Assembly (NCBI RefSeq): GCF_020622345.1
Contig: NZ_JACNMO010000015.1
Span: 62,001-126,000, forward strand
Direction of reading: 5' to 3'
Source of the DNA: Roseobacter weihaiensis
GTDB taxonomy: Bacteria > Pseudomonadota > Alphaproteobacteria > Rhodobacterales > Rhodobacteraceae
DNA length: 64,000 nt
The position numbers were made by a program, and so were the translations under genes. Positions within the stretch are counted from its first letter, which is position 1, and each line of letters opens with the position of its first letter. Positions 1 to 9,358 of the stretch are shown here, piece after piece. The notes beneath the pieces were generated by a model that was not told the DNA's origin, ran no database searches, and saw only the letters and a list, made by a program, of their open reading frames with translations.

Positions 1-774
1 ACGGGCGTATTTCGAGGTGAACTCCTCCAGCACACCGGCGCATTGCGCGACATTGTCGTAGTCGATCGCGCGGTCGCCAAAGGTCAGATCGGTGACTGCA
101 CTGTCGTAAAAAACCTCGGATTCGCCGGTCTCGGCCAGGACCAGAAACTCATGTGTGTCATCGCCGCCGATGGGGCCTGAATCCGCCCGCATCGGGATCG
201 CCTGCAGACCCATCCGCTCATAGGTGCGCAGGTAGCTGACCAGGTGGCGGTTGTAGGCGTGCAGCGCGTCTTCCTTTGTCAGATCAAAGTTGTAGCCGTC
301 TTTCATATAGAACTCCCGGCCCCGCATTACCCCAAACCGAGGCCGAATCTCGTCGCGGAATTTCCACTGGATATGATAGAGCGTCAGCGGCAGATCCTTG
401 TAGCTGCCCACGTGGCTGCGAAAGATGTCGGTGATCATTTCCTCATTGGTGGGACCATAGAGCATATCGCGGTCCTGCCGGTCGCGCACGCGCAGCATCT
501 CGGGTCCGTAGGCGTCATAGCGCCCGCTCTCGCGCCACAGATCGGCAGGTTGCAGCGTCGGCATCAGCATGGGGATGTGGCCCGCCCGCATCTGTTCTTC
601 ATGCACGATTCTTTCGATCTTGCGCAGCACCTTGAACCCCAGCGGCAACCAAGAATAGATCCCCGCCGCGTTTTGCTTGATCATGCCCGCCCGCAGCATC
701 AACCGGTGGCTGACGATCTGCGCCTCGGCAGGGTTTTCGCGCAGCACTGGCATAAAATATCGGGTCAGGCGCAT
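1..774 (-). CDS. proS: Prolyl-tRNA synthetase, N-terminal part (cut by window edge)
   Basis: Charges tRNA-Pro with proline in the cytoplasm. The 258 visible codons start at ATG 774 and read [19 protein letters not shown], the usual start of the short alphaproteobacterial ProRS. The class II core is clear: [10 protein letters not shown] at about residues 109-118 and motif 2 ([21 protein letters not shown]) at about 139-159. The C-terminal catalytic and anticodon-binding parts lie beyond base 1. No family member other than ProRS carries this motif set, so only the 3' end is unknown. Confidence 0.97.
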   Translation of the reverse strand, partial: MRLTRYFMPVLRENPAEAQIVSHRLMLRAGMIKQNAAGIYSWLPLGFKVLRKIERIVHEEQMRAGHIPMLMPTLQPADLWRESGRYDAYGPEMLRVRDRQDRDMLYGPTNEEMITDIFRSHVGSYKDLPLTLYHIQWKFRDEIRPRFGVMRGREFYMKDGYNFDLTKEDALHAYNRHLVSYLRTYERMGLQAIPMRADSGPIGGDDTHEFLVLAETGESEVFYDSAVTDLTFGDRAIDYDNVAQCAGVLEEFTSKYAR

Positions 775-1113
775 TGGGGATCCTCTCAGCTCAGATATTT
801 CCATTGATTAGGCGAAAGCGCCCTGCCCCGCAATCGCGAAACAGGCCTCCCCGGGCAGGCGCAAGGCGCTGGCGGAGCCGGAAAACATCGCAAAGACCGG
901 TCTATACCCCATCTTCTGGGCAAATGCTGCCGCACGCCGCATGGCATGCCCTTCACCGGGCGGATTTGACCCCGAAAAAGCATGAGCGCGGGGGCGAGGC
1001 CTTTTGTCTTGCAAACCGCGATGCGCGGAGCCCGGACGGGTTTTTCGCCGCTGCCCCTTGCAACGCGCTGCCCGATGCGCGATGTGAACGCCAGTCAGAA
1101 CCGGAGAGCGTGA
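775..1113. other. 339-bp gap between divergent proS and the AI-2E family gene
   Basis: This gap must hold the promoters of proS (minus) and the 1114 gene (plus). A GGAGAG ribosome site sits just before the ATG at 1114. On the minus strand an ATG at 942 opens a 44-codon frame ending at 808 (MRRAAAFAQKMGYRPVFAMF...), preceded by a GAAGG-like site. I do not recognise this peptide and cannot say whether it is translated. No terminator or RNA gene is apparent. Confidence 0.4.
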
Positions 1114-2184
1114 ATGGCCCTGCCCGTGCGCGAACAAGTGACCTACTGGGGGATCGCGACAGCGGTCTTTCTTGTGGCGCTCTGGTCTCTGGGTCATGTG
1201 CTTTTGCCGTTTGTGCTGGGCGGCGCCATCGCCTATTTTCTCGACCCGGTTGCCGACCGGATGGAGCGGATGGGGTTGAGTCGCGTCGCCGCGACTGCCA
1301 TGATCACGCTGGCAGGTGTCTTGTTGTTTGTGGTTCTGGCCCTGCTGGTCATCCCCACCTTGGTGGATCAGGCCTTGCAACTGGTCAATGTGGCGCCCGA
1401 ATACGCCAGAAACATCGCCAACTTTCTGACGGAGCGCTTCCCCACCCTGCTCGACGAAGGCTCGGCCCTGCGTCAATCGATCCAGTCCATCGGCGAGACG
1501 ATCCAGAGCCGCGGAGCGGCGCTGCTTGAAACCGCGCTGACCTCGGCGCTGTCGCTGGTGAACGTGCTGGTCCTGCTGGTGATCGCCCCCGTCGTGGCAG
1601 TCTATCTACTGCTCGACTGGGACAATATGATCGCCAAGATCGACACGCTGCTGCCGCGCGACCATGCCCCGACGATCCGTCAGCTTGCCCGCGAAGTGGA
1701 CGAAACCCTGGCCTCGTTCATCCGCGGGATGGGCACCGTCTGTCTGATCCTGGGCTCGTATTACGCCATCGCCCTGATGATTGCAGGCCTTCAATTCGGG
1801 CTGGTCGTGGGGTTTGTCGCAGGTCTAGTCACCTTCATCCCATATCTCGGGGCGCTGATCGGCGGCGCCTTGGCCATTGGTCTGGCGCTCTTTCAATTCT
1901 GGGGCGATTGGGTGTCCATCGGCATCGTGGCCGGTATTTTTGCGGTGGGACAGGTGCTGGAAGGCAATGTCATCACCCCCAAGCTTGTCGGCAACTCCGT
2001 GGGTCTGCATCCGGTCTGGCTCTTGCTGGCGCTGTCGGTCTTCGGAGCGCTCTTTGGGTTCGTGGGCATGTTGGTGGCTGTGCCTGTTGCGGCCGCACTC
2101 GGTGTGATAACCCGCTTTGCGGTGTCGCAATACAAGAGCTCTCTGCTCTACCGGGGACGCGGCGACGGCGAGGACGCGCCTTAA
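1114..2184 (+). CDS. AI-2E family transporter (PerM/YdiK-like membrane protein)
   Basis: A 356-residue integral membrane protein of the AI-2E exporter superfamily (PF01594). Hydrophobic segments lie at about 15-60, 65-90, 150-175, 205-270 and 275-330. The family signature area VIAPVVAVYLLLDW is at about residues 157-170 and GNVITPKLVGNSVGLHPVW lies near 285. Substrates differ across the family (AI-2, ions, none known), so the export function is only a family inference. The gene ends one base before the hda ATG, so the two are probably co-transcribed. The ATG has a GGAGAG site upstream. Confidence 0.9.
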   Translation: MALPVREQVTYWGIATAVFLVALWSLGHVLLPFVLGGAIAYFLDPVADRMERMGLSRVAATAMITLAGVLLFVVLALLVIPTLVDQALQLVNVAPEYARNIANFLTERFPTLLDEGSALRQSIQSIGETIQSRGAALLETALTSALSLVNVLVLLVIAPVVAVYLLLDWDNMIAKIDTLLPRDHAPTIRQLAREVDETLASFIRGMGTVCLILGSYYAIALMIAGLQFGLVVGFVAGLVTFIPYLGALIGGALAIGLALFQFWGDWVSIGIVAGIFAVGQVLEGNVITPKLVGNSVGLHPVWLLLALSVFGALFGFVGMLVAVPVAAALGVITRFAVSQYKSSLLYRGRGDGEDAP

Positions 2185-2185
2185 C

Positions 2186-2869
2186 ATGCCGCGACAGCTG
2201 GGGTTGGATCTGCCAGGCATCACTGCCCTGGGGCGCGCCGATTTTCTGGTGGCTGCGTCCAATGCGCTGGCCGTGACGCTGATCGAAGACTGGCAGACCT
2301 GGGCCGGGCGCAAGCTGGTGCTGACAGGGCCCGAAGGATCAGGCAAAACCCATCTGACCCATGTATGGGCCAGCCTCAGCGGCGCGCAAATCTGTGCCGC
2401 TGCCGACCTGTCCGACCTGGATATCCCAACGCTGGCCCAAGGTCAGGTCGCTGTCGAGGACGTCCCGCAGATCGCAGGCGACGCAGAGGCGCAAACCGCC
2501 CTCTTTCATCTGCACAATCTGGTGCTGGCAGAAGGCCACGCGCTCCTTCTGACCGGTGAAGGCGCCGCCACCCATTGGGCGCTGGATCTGCCGGATCTGG
2601 CCAGCCGCATTGCCGGAACACATGCTGTCGCCCTGAAAACGCCCGACGATGCGCTGCTGTCGGCGGTTCTGGCCAAGCTCTTTTCCGATCGGCAGATCAC
2701 GCCCAAACCAGATCTGATCCCCTATCTGATCCGGCGGATTGATCGTTCCTTTGCGGCGGCGCGTGACATCGTGGCGGCACTCGATGCGGCGTCTCTCGCC
2801 GAAAAACGGCCTATTACCCGCAGCTTCGCGGCGGCAGTGCTGGACAACCGCGTGCCGCCTGCGCGATAA
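2186..2869 (+). CDS. hdaA: HdaA/Hda, regulatory inactivator of DnaA
   Basis: A 227-residue DnaA-like AAA+ protein without the DnaA DNA-binding domain, as in the Hda family. Hda bound to the sliding clamp stimulates ATP hydrolysis by DnaA and so limits re-initiation. The N-terminus reads MPRQLGLDLPG, whose QLGLDL matches the clamp-binding motif of Hda proteins. Walker A is GPEGSGKTH at 48-56. The C-terminal helical part contains DRSFAAARDIVAALD. The start is ATG 2186, one base after the previous stop; an in-frame extension upstream would overlap that gene. The hda-ppk1-ppx order is common in alphaproteobacteria. Confidence 0.92.
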   Translation: MPRQLGLDLPGITALGRADFLVAASNALAVTLIEDWQTWAGRKLVLTGPEGSGKTHLTHVWASLSGAQICAAADLSDLDIPTLAQGQVAVEDVPQIAGDAEAQTALFHLHNLVLAEGHALLLTGEGAATHWALDLPDLASRIAGTHAVALKTPDDALLSAVLAKLFSDRQITPKPDLIPYLIRRIDRSFAAARDIVAALDAASLAEKRPITRSFAAAVLDNRVPPAR

Positions 2870-2909
2870 CTGTCATTCAGCCGTTACACTCTCCGCCAAA
2901 AAGGCCGCC

Positions 2910-5084
2910 ATGACACAATCAGATTTCCTGTCCGCCGATTTCCCGGACGCCGTCGACATTCCTGATCTTGATATCTCGGGCCCGGAGCGGTTTTTCAACC
3001 GCGAACTGAGCTGGCTTGGCTTTAACTGGCGCGTGCTGGAAGAAGCCGAAAACCCGCGCGTCCCCCTACTGGAACGTCTGCGCTTTTTGTCGATCTCCGC
3101 CACCAACCTTGACGAATTCTACACCGTGCGCGTGGCGGGCCTGCGTGAACTGGCGATGGCCGGCAACACCACGCCGGCGGCCGACGGGCTCAGCCCGACA
3201 GAGCAACTGGTCCTGATCGACAACAACGCCCGCAAACTGATGGAAACGCAGCAACGGGTGCTGATGGCGCTCCTGTCCGAACTGGAAGACCAGAACATTG
3301 CGGTGCTGCGCCGCGACAACCTGACGGCGGCGGATAAGAAACACCTAGACGAAGTTTTTCTGACCCAGGTCTTTGCGGTGCTGTCGCCGCTTGCGATTGA
3401 CCCGGCACACCCGTTTCCCTTCATCCCCAACACGGGCTACGCACTGGCGTTGCAGTTGGAACGCACCCAAGACAAGCGCCCGCTGCAAGCGCTTTTGCCG
3501 ATCCCGGCGCAGATCGACCGCTTTGTGCCGCTGCCCGCCGAGAGCGGAACCCACAGGTTCTTGCCGCTTGAAGAACTGCTGGTGATAAACATCACGCAGC
3601 TTTTCCCAGGCTATAAACTGAAGGACTATTTCGAGTTTCGCGTTCTGCGCGACAGCGATCTGGAGGTCGAAGAAGAAGCTGAAGACCTCGTGCGCGAATT
3701 CGAAGTGGCGCTGAAACGACGCCGGCGCGGTGAAGTTGTCCGGCTCACCCACTCCGCCGGAGCTCCGGCCAAGCTGAAATCGGTCATCATGGAGGAGCTG
3801 GGCGTTGATCAGAATGAGGTGATCGAACTGAATGGCATGGTCGGCATGTCCGACCTCAAGGAACTCGTGCTGGATGCCCGACCCGATCTGCTCTGGCCCA
3901 ATTTCACGCCCCGGGTGCCTGAAAGGGTGAGCGATCACGATGGCGATATGCTGGCGGCGATCCATAACAAGGACATGTTGCTGCACCACCCCTACGAGAC
4001 TTTCGACATGGTGGTGCGCTTCCTCCAGCAGGCAGCACGTGACCCGAATGTCGTGGCGATCAAACAGACGCTCTACCGCACATCGCGCGACAGCCCCATT
4101 GTCGAAGCACTCTGCGAGGCCGCGGAAGACGGCAAATCCGTGACAGCCCTCGTTGAGCTCAAGGCCCGCTTTGACGAAGCCGCCAACATCCGCCAGTCGC
4201 GGCGCCTGGAACGGGCGGGCGCCCATGTGGTCTACGGCTTTCTGGATCTCAAAACGCACGCCAAGATTTCGACCATCGTGCGGCGCGAGGGCGATCAGCT
4301 GGTGACCTATACGCATTATGGCACCGGCAACTACCATCCGATTACAGCGCGGGTCTACACGGACCTGTCCTTTTTTACCTGCGATACGGCCCTTGGACGC
4401 GATGCAACCAAGGTGTTCAATTACCTGTCGGGCTATGCACAGCCCGAAAAGCTCGACAATCTGGCAATCTCGCCCACCACGCTCAAGCCACGCCTGCTGG
4501 AGCTGATTGCAGCCGAAGCCGGGCATGCCCATGCGGGCAAGCCTGCCGTGATCTGGGCCAAGATGAACTCGCTCATCGACAGCGAAGTGATCGATGCGCT
4601 TTATGCGGCCAGTCAGGCAGGCGTCAAAATCAGTCTGGTTATTCGCGGGATCTGCGGTCTGCGCCCCGGCGTCAAAGGGCTCAGCGACAATATTCGCGTG
4701 AAATCCATCGTCGGTCGGTTTCTGGAACACTCCCGCATCGTGTGCTTTGGCAATGGCGCCGGGCTGCCGCATAAGAAGGCCCGTGTGTTTATTTCTTCGG
4801 CGGATTGGATGGGGCGCAACCTCAACCGTCGCGTTGAAACTCTGGTGGAGATCGAGAACCCCACTGTCAAAGCGCAAATCGTCAGTCAGATCCTCGCCGC
4901 CAATCTGGCCGATGTGGCGCAAAGCTGGGTCATGGGACCCGATGGTGTCTTTGAACGCCCGCCCCTGCCTGAGGGGACTTTTGCCTTTAACTGTCACCGC
5001 TTTTTCATGGAGAATCCGTCGCTGTCGGGGCGCGGATCGGCGGGTGCCTCGGATGTCCCGAAGCTGACCCATACCGAAGACTGA
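2910..5084 (+). CDS. ppk1: Polyphosphate kinase 1
   Basis: Catalyses reversible transfer of the ATP gamma-phosphate to polyphosphate. The 724-residue length is normal for PPK1. Visible family features: N-terminal RFFNRELSWLGFN at about 28-40; the LLHHPYETF segment near 357; the autophosphorylated histidine motif THAKISTIV near 449, followed by THYGTGNYH; and the second conserved histidine in RFLEHSRIV near 606. The start is ATG 2910 (MTQSDFLSAD), placed 40 bases after the hda stop; longer in-frame starts would lie inside hda. The downstream gene is the matching polyphosphatase. Confidence 0.97.
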   Translation: MTQSDFLSADFPDAVDIPDLDISGPERFFNRELSWLGFNWRVLEEAENPRVPLLERLRFLSISATNLDEFYTVRVAGLRELAMAGNTTPAADGLSPTEQLVLIDNNARKLMETQQRVLMALLSELEDQNIAVLRRDNLTAADKKHLDEVFLTQVFAVLSPLAIDPAHPFPFIPNTGYALALQLERTQDKRPLQALLPIPAQIDRFVPLPAESGTHRFLPLEELLVINITQLFPGYKLKDYFEFRVLRDSDLEVEEEAEDLVREFEVALKRRRRGEVVRLTHSAGAPAKLKSVIMEELGVDQNEVIELNGMVGMSDLKELVLDARPDLLWPNFTPRVPERVSDHDGDMLAAIHNKDMLLHHPYETFDMVVRFLQQAARDPNVVAIKQTLYRTSRDSPIVEALCEAAEDGKSVTALVELKARFDEAANIRQSRRLERAGAHVVYGFLDLKTHAKISTIVRREGDQLVTYTHYGTGNYHPITARVYTDLSFFTCDTALGRDATKVFNYLSGYAQPEKLDNLAISPTTLKPRLLELIAAEAGHAHAGKPAVIWAKMNSLIDSEVIDALYAASQAGVKISLVIRGICGLRPGVKGLSDNIRVKSIVGRFLEHSRIVCFGNGAGLPHKKARVFISSADWMGRNLNRRVETLVEIENPTVKAQIVSQILAANLADVAQSWVMGPDGVFERPPLPEGTFAFNCHRFFMENPSLSGRGSAGASDVPKLTHTED

Positions 5085-5099
5085 CCCCCTTCGGGGTCA
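5082..5099 (+). terminator. Short hairpin on the ppk1 stop codon
   Basis: TGACCCC at 5082-5088 pairs with GGGGTCA at 5093-5099 around a CTTC tetraloop. The left arm begins with the ppk1 TGA. There is no run of T after it, so it is more likely a processing or attenuating hairpin between ppk1 and ppx than a full terminator. Confidence 0.4.
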
Positions 5100-5187
5100 A
5101 AATCGGACGAACCGCATCAACTATCTTGCCATCTGTGCATTGACCCGGCAGTGTTTTTTGAACAGGCTGCACCGGAACAATATCCGA

Positions 5188-6756
5188 ATGCCTATGAACC
5201 AGACGCTGCAAAAGCCCCGACCCGCAGACATCGGCCATCCGGACGCTGGTCTTTTCGGGCAGGCTTTGTTTCAGGATCCGAGCGCACGCGCCCTGTCGCG
5301 AGTGGGTGTTGTGGATGTGGGCTCGAACTCGGTCCGGCTGGTGGTTTTTGACGGGGCTGCGCGCAGCCCGGCATATTTCTACAACGAAAAGATCATGTGC
5401 GCCCTCGGCGCCGGGCTGTCGCAATCCGGTGTGCTGAACCCCGAAGGCCGGGTGCGCGCGCTCAATGCGCTGCGGCGCTTTCAGCATCTGGCGCAGGGCA
5501 TGGGATTGCCGACCCTGACCGTCGTGGCGACAGCGGCGATACGTGATGCCAGCGATGGCGCGGACTTCTGCGAAGAGGTCCGGCGCACAACGGGGCTGCG
5601 CATCTGGGTCATTGACGGCGAGGAGGAGGCGCGCCTCTCTGCGCAGGGGGTCCTGCTGGGTTGGCCGGGATCTTACGGCCTGGTCTGCGATATCGGCGGC
5701 TCTTCGATGGAGCTGGCCGAAATCGCCGAAGGCCGCGTCGGGCGGCGCGTGACCTCGTCTCTCGGGCCGCTGAAGCTGCGCGAGATCAAGGGCGGCAAGA
5801 AAGGCCGCGCCATCCATATCAAGGACACAATGGCAAAGCTCGAAGAGGCCATGGGCCTCCAGCGCGACAGGTTGTTTCTGGTGGGGGGGTCTTGGCGTGC
5901 CATTGCGCGGATCGATATGCACCGGCGCGGCTACCCGCTACAGGTGTTGCATGAATACCGGATGACGGCCCGCTCGGTCAGCGCCACGGTGAAATACATC
6001 GACGCCTCCGATCTGGATGCGCTGCGCAGCGCCTGCGGGATCTCTAACGCGCGCATGAACCTTGTTCCGCTGGCGGCGGAGGTGCTCAGCCGTCTGATCA
6101 CAACGTTCAAACCCAAGGATATCGCAATCTCCTCTTACGGCATCCGTGAGGGGATGCTTTATGAGCAGATGCCCCAGCGTCTGCGCGACCGGGACCCGCT
6201 GATCGAGTCCTGTCGCTTTGCCGAGGCCAAAGACGCGCGTATGCCGGGGTTTGGCAAATCGCTCTACGGCTTCATCCACCCGCTGTTCAAGTCCGCACCG
6301 CCTGCACGGCGCAGACTTATCAAAGCCGCCTGCCTTTTGCATGACGTCAGTTGGCGCGCCCATCCCGACTACCGCGCAGAGACCTGTTTTGACAACGCGA
6401 CCCGCGCCAATCTGGGCGGGCTGAAGCATTCAGAGCGGGTGTTTCTCGGGCTTGCCCTCTTGCATCGCTACTCCAACAAACGCGAGGGCACCCGCTTTGC
6501 CGAGCTTTACGACCTGATCGATGAACGCGATCAGCGCGATGCGGAAATCCTGGGAAAAGCCATGCGCTTTGGGTCAATGCTGTGGATGACCCAAGATGCA
6601 GAACGCGGTACATTCCGCTGGTTTCCAAAGAAAAAACATCTGCAACTGCGCCTGACACAGGATATGGTCCCGCTCTTTGGTGAGGTCGCCGAGGCCCGGC
6701 TGATGTCGCTCGCGGCCTCGATGGAAGCCAGCGTCGAGGTCAAGCAAGTCCGTTAG
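5188..6756 (+). CDS. ppx: Exopolyphosphatase (Ppx/GppA family)
   Basis: Hydrolyses terminal phosphate from polyphosphate, or the pentaphosphate tail of pppGpp, opposing the adjacent ppk1. About 522 residues. The actin-like ATPase fold shows GVVDVGSNSVRLVVFDG near residues 39-55 and a second phosphate loop VCDIGGSSMELAEI near 167-180. A C-terminal helical HD-like part with LLHDVSWRAHPDYRAE (about 386-401) is typical of long Ppx proteins. ATG 5188 is taken as the start; ATG 5194 is two codons later and equally possible, and neither has a strong ribosome site. The stop overlaps the end of a convergent gene. Confidence 0.93.
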   Translation: MPMNQTLQKPRPADIGHPDAGLFGQALFQDPSARALSRVGVVDVGSNSVRLVVFDGAARSPAYFYNEKIMCALGAGLSQSGVLNPEGRVRALNALRRFQHLAQGMGLPTLTVVATAAIRDASDGADFCEEVRRTTGLRIWVIDGEEEARLSAQGVLLGWPGSYGLVCDIGGSSMELAEIAEGRVGRRVTSSLGPLKLREIKGGKKGRAIHIKDTMAKLEEAMGLQRDRLFLVGGSWRAIARIDMHRRGYPLQVLHEYRMTARSVSATVKYIDASDLDALRSACGISNARMNLVPLAAEVLSRLITTFKPKDIAISSYGIREGMLYEQMPQRLRDRDPLIESCRFAEAKDARMPGFGKSLYGFIHPLFKSAPPARRRLIKAACLLHDVSWRAHPDYRAETCFDNATRANLGGLKHSERVFLGLALLHRYSNKREGTRFAELYDLIDERDQRDAEILGKAMRFGSMLWMTQDAERGTFRWFPKKKHLQLRLTQDMVPLFGEVAEARLMSLAASMEASVEVKQVR

Positions 6757-7103
6757 AGCTCGATTTGCGGCGTAAGCTCAGGCGCGGGGTCGCGTTCAGG
6801 ATCAGGTATGGGGCGGTTTTCGGGATCGGGTTTGCGACGGATGATGATATCGCCATTGTCTAGTATCTCGGGCGGGTCGTAGACGGACCAGTCCTTGACC
6901 TCTTCCATCAGCTCGATCATCGCCGGACCCATCGCATCCATGAACCCCTGCATTTCGGTCCAGGCGGGTTCTATCTCTTGCAAAAGCCCCTCGAGAAACT
7001 GTTGCGCGCCGCGCTCCATCAAGGAGGTGCCGTCGTCGTCCTGCGCGGCCAGCGGGCCGAGCGGCAAGGTCAGCGCAACAAAAATGGCAAAAATCTTTTT
7101 CAT
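6753..7103 (-). CDS. Small exported protein of unknown function
   Basis: A 116-residue product with a clear signal peptide (MKKIFAIFVALTLPLGPLAA, cleavage near residue 20). The mature part has an acidic amphipathic region rich in methionine and glutamate (GFMDAMGPAMIELMEEVKDW) and a tail of proline/charged repeats such as PENRPIPDPERDPAPEL. I know no function. It starts at ATG 7103, 38 bases after the stop of the endonuclease-like gene on the same strand, so it may be the last gene of that operon. It converges on ppx with a 3-base overlap. Confidence 0.75.
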   Translation of the reverse strand: MKKIFAIFVALTLPLGPLAAQDDDGTSLMERGAQQFLEGLLQEIEPAWTEMQGFMDAMGPAMIELMEEVKDWSVYDPPEILDNGDIIIRRKPDPENRPIPDPERDPAPELTPQIEL

Positions 7104-7141
7104 AGCCAATATGATACCGCAGGTTTTGCGATTCTGACAGG

Positions 7142-8149
7142 TCAGACGGCCAAGTCAATCGAGACTGGAAAATGGTCCGATGCGGTGACCAATGCCTGCC
7201 GCAGCGCCTCATCCGCCCAGCAGGCCGGATCGTCTAGCGGGTGCCAGATGCGCCAACTTGGCCCCAGACTGCGCAGATCAGGGGAGACCATGATGTAATC
7301 CAAGAGCGCCTGGAGATAGCTTTTTTCGGTCTTGATCCAGAACCGCGCGGTGGTCGGCGCCGGCCCGAACCGATGCGTCAGCGCGCGTTCGGCATGCGGA
7401 TCATAGAGCTGGCGGCCCGCCCCGCGCCCCAAGACGATTTCAACGGAGGAGTGGCCAAAAAGATCCTCAAAGATATCGAGCCCCGGCCCGTCGTTCATGT
7501 CCCCCATCACGATCAGCGGCAGCGCTTCGTCCAGCACTTGGTCGATGCGGGCGCGCAGCCATATCGCCTGCGCCAACTGTTTGCGGCGATTGGCGATTGC
7601 CACAGGTTTAATGTCATCGGGGGATTTGGCGGCGTGGGGTGCTTTGGATTTCAGATGCACACCGATCATGTGAAATTCAAACCCCGATGCCGTCAGAGCC
7701 GAGAGTTCCAGCGGTGGTTTGGAGAAGCGCACAGCGTCCTTGGTCGCATCCACGTCCAGATCAATGGAAAACACCCCATCAAAACGGGGGATGTCCAGAT
7801 GGCCCGCCCGGGGCGTATGCTGCAACGTCAGCACATCCGGGTCATAGAGCATTGCAATCTCCTGATGGGTATCATTGGCAAATCCCAGAATGGCCGCGCG
7901 GGTGCGCAGGCCATAGACTTGCGCAAAATCTTCAAGCGCGCTGATTGTGTCCCGCTTGCTGCCCGAATCCGGGGCCTCGATCACCATGACCGCATCGGCA
8001 TCCATCGCCGCAAAGACATGACCCAAAGCATCGGCCTGTGCCTGCCGCGTGACCTTGTAGCGCGCCGACCACGTCTGGTCGCGCTGCAGCCTGTTGTCAT
8101 CGTCAAAGAGCGTATTGAACCACTCAACATTGTAAGTGGCCAGCCGCAT
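7142..8149 (-). CDS. Endonuclease/exonuclease/phosphatase (EEP) family protein
   Basis: A 335-residue metal-dependent phosphodiester or phosphoester hydrolase of the DNase I/exonuclease III fold. Visible motifs in order: RLATYNVEWFNTLF at the N-terminus, VMVIEAPDS near 54-62 with the metal-binding glutamate, HMIGVHLKSK near 160, VMGDMNDGPG near 214-223, and the C-terminal ASDHFPVSID. The substrate is not deducible. No signal peptide is seen, so it is probably cytoplasmic. Its ATG shares one base with the stop of the upstream TerB/J-domain gene. Confidence 0.88.
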   Translation of the reverse strand: MRLATYNVEWFNTLFDDDNRLQRDQTWSARYKVTRQAQADALGHVFAAMDADAVMVIEAPDSGSKRDTISALEDFAQVYGLRTRAAILGFANDTHQEIAMLYDPDVLTLQHTPRAGHLDIPRFDGVFSIDLDVDATKDAVRFSKPPLELSALTASGFEFHMIGVHLKSKAPHAAKSPDDIKPVAIANRRKQLAQAIWLRARIDQVLDEALPLIVMGDMNDGPGLDIFEDLFGHSSVEIVLGRGAGRQLYDPHAERALTHRFGPAPTTARFWIKTEKSYLQALLDYIMVSPDLRSLGPSWRIWHPLDDPACWADEALRQALVTASDHFPVSIDLAV

Positions 8150-8829
8150 CAGGCGTCTTGTGCCTCGATCTCGTCCCAGGCGCGGTTGATATCTGCGATC
8201 CGTTTTTGCGCCAGTTGCAGCGCCTCTTCGGGCACGCCGCGCGCGATCATCGCATCAGGATGATTCTCGCGCACCAACCGCCGATAAGCCCGGCGGATCT
8301 GCTCGCCCGACATGTCGGGGGTCACCCCCAGAACCGTGTAGGGATCCTTTGGCGCATTCGGTGCAAAACGCATCCGCAACGCCTTGAATTCAGCCTCGGG
8401 CAGACCGAAGATCCGGGTTACCTCCTCCAAAAACGCATTCTCGTTTGGGTGATAGAACCCGTCCGCCATCGCGATGTGAAACAACCCCTCCAGCAAGTCG
8501 CGCAGCGTCCCTGTTTCGCCCTGAAACATCACGCTGATCCGCTGGGCATATTCCTCAAAGCCCGCCGCATCCTGCCGCGCAAGATTAAAGACCTTGGCGG
8601 CCCCGGCCTCATCCTGTGCCGCGATGTGAAACACCTCGCGAAAGGCGGTCACCTCATCGCGGGTCACCTGGCCGTCCGCCTTGGCCATCTTTGCCCCGAG
8701 CGCGATGACAGCAATGGTAAAGGCGACGGAGCGTTCGGGCGGGCTGCGCAACCGATCAAAAACAGCCGACAGCCCTTCGCCCGCCGCCAGGGCGGACAGG
8801 GCGTCAGATATGCGGGACCAAATGGACAT
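8149..8829 (-). CDS. DjlA-like co-chaperone: TerB-like domain plus C-terminal J domain
   Basis: A 226-residue protein. Residues about 25-140 form an all-alpha TerB-like domain (VIALGAKMAKADGQVTRDEV; later HIAMADGFYHPNENAFLEEV), and residues about 160-222 form a J domain with the HPD motif in VRENHPDAM. The J domain should stimulate a DnaK-type Hsp70. Unlike E. coli DjlA there is no N-terminal membrane anchor. ATG 8829 (MSIWSRISDAL) is preferred over the ATG four codons upstream because it matches relatives; both are possible. It overlaps the next gene by one base. Confidence 0.85.
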   Translation of the reverse strand: MSIWSRISDALSALAAGEGLSAVFDRLRSPPERSVAFTIAVIALGAKMAKADGQVTRDEVTAFREVFHIAAQDEAGAAKVFNLARQDAAGFEEYAQRISVMFQGETGTLRDLLEGLFHIAMADGFYHPNENAFLEEVTRIFGLPEAEFKALRMRFAPNAPKDPYTVLGVTPDMSGEQIRRAYRRLVRENHPDAMIARGVPEEALQLAQKRIADINRAWDEIEAQDA

Positions 8830-8869
8830 GGTCAAGATCATAGCCGCTGCCCGTCAGCATGTCAGGCCA

Positions 8870-9358
8870 TCATCGGTCTGTCATTAGGTTTTTCTGCATC
8901 AGGATCAGATCAAGCCGCTGACCTGCTTTCTGGCCCACCTCGGGCAGATGCCCGACCGTGGTGAACCCATGCGCAGTGTGAAAATCAACCGCCTGCAGGT
9001 TCGCACCGCTGATTGCCGCCACCATCACGTGATAGCCGCCCGCACGCGCGGCGGTCTCGGCCTGATGCATCAACCGGCGACCGATCTGCTGACCTTGGGC
9101 GGCAGGTGCGACCACAATGCTGTGTTCGCAGGTCTCAGCGTAACCGGGTCCGGACCTGAAGGGGCCAAAGGTCACAAACCCGGTCAGGGCATTGCCCGCC
9201 GTGGCCACAAGAAACTGGCCCTCACGTTCCGCAATCAGATCTTCGATCTCCTTTGCAGACTTTTCCTGGGTTGTGAAGGTTGCCAGAGTGTCCCGGATCA
9301 TCCAGTTCCACAACTCTGCGATCTGAAGCGCATCGTTGACGGTCGCCGCGCGGATCAC
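8870..9358 (-). CDS. GNAT family N-acetyltransferase (phosphinothricin/MnaT-like)
   Basis: A 162-residue acetyl-CoA-dependent N-acetyltransferase. The acetyl-CoA loop is VVAPAAQGQQIGRRLM (about 82-97); VNDALQIAELWNWMIRDT at the N-terminus and NLQAVDFHTAHGFTTVGHLP near the C-terminus are typical of the PAT/MnaT branch that acetylates amino-acid analogues such as phosphinothricin or methionine sulfone. The natural substrate is unknown. It overlaps the upstream VOC gene by four bases (ATGA), which points to translational coupling. Confidence 0.88.
   Translation of the reverse strand: MIRAATVNDALQIAELWNWMIRDTLATFTTQEKSAKEIEDLIAEREGQFLVATAGNALTGFVTFGPFRSGPGYAETCEHSIVVAPAAQGQQIGRRLMHQAETAARAGGYHVMVAAISGANLQAVDFHTAHGFTTVGHLPEVGQKAGQRLDLILMQKNLMTDR

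Noticed and set aside
3345-5072. 575-codon open frame on the minus strand opposite ppk1
   Set aside because: It mirrors the codon pattern of ppk1, has no domain, and many histidines and prolines from antisense reading of a GC-rich gene.
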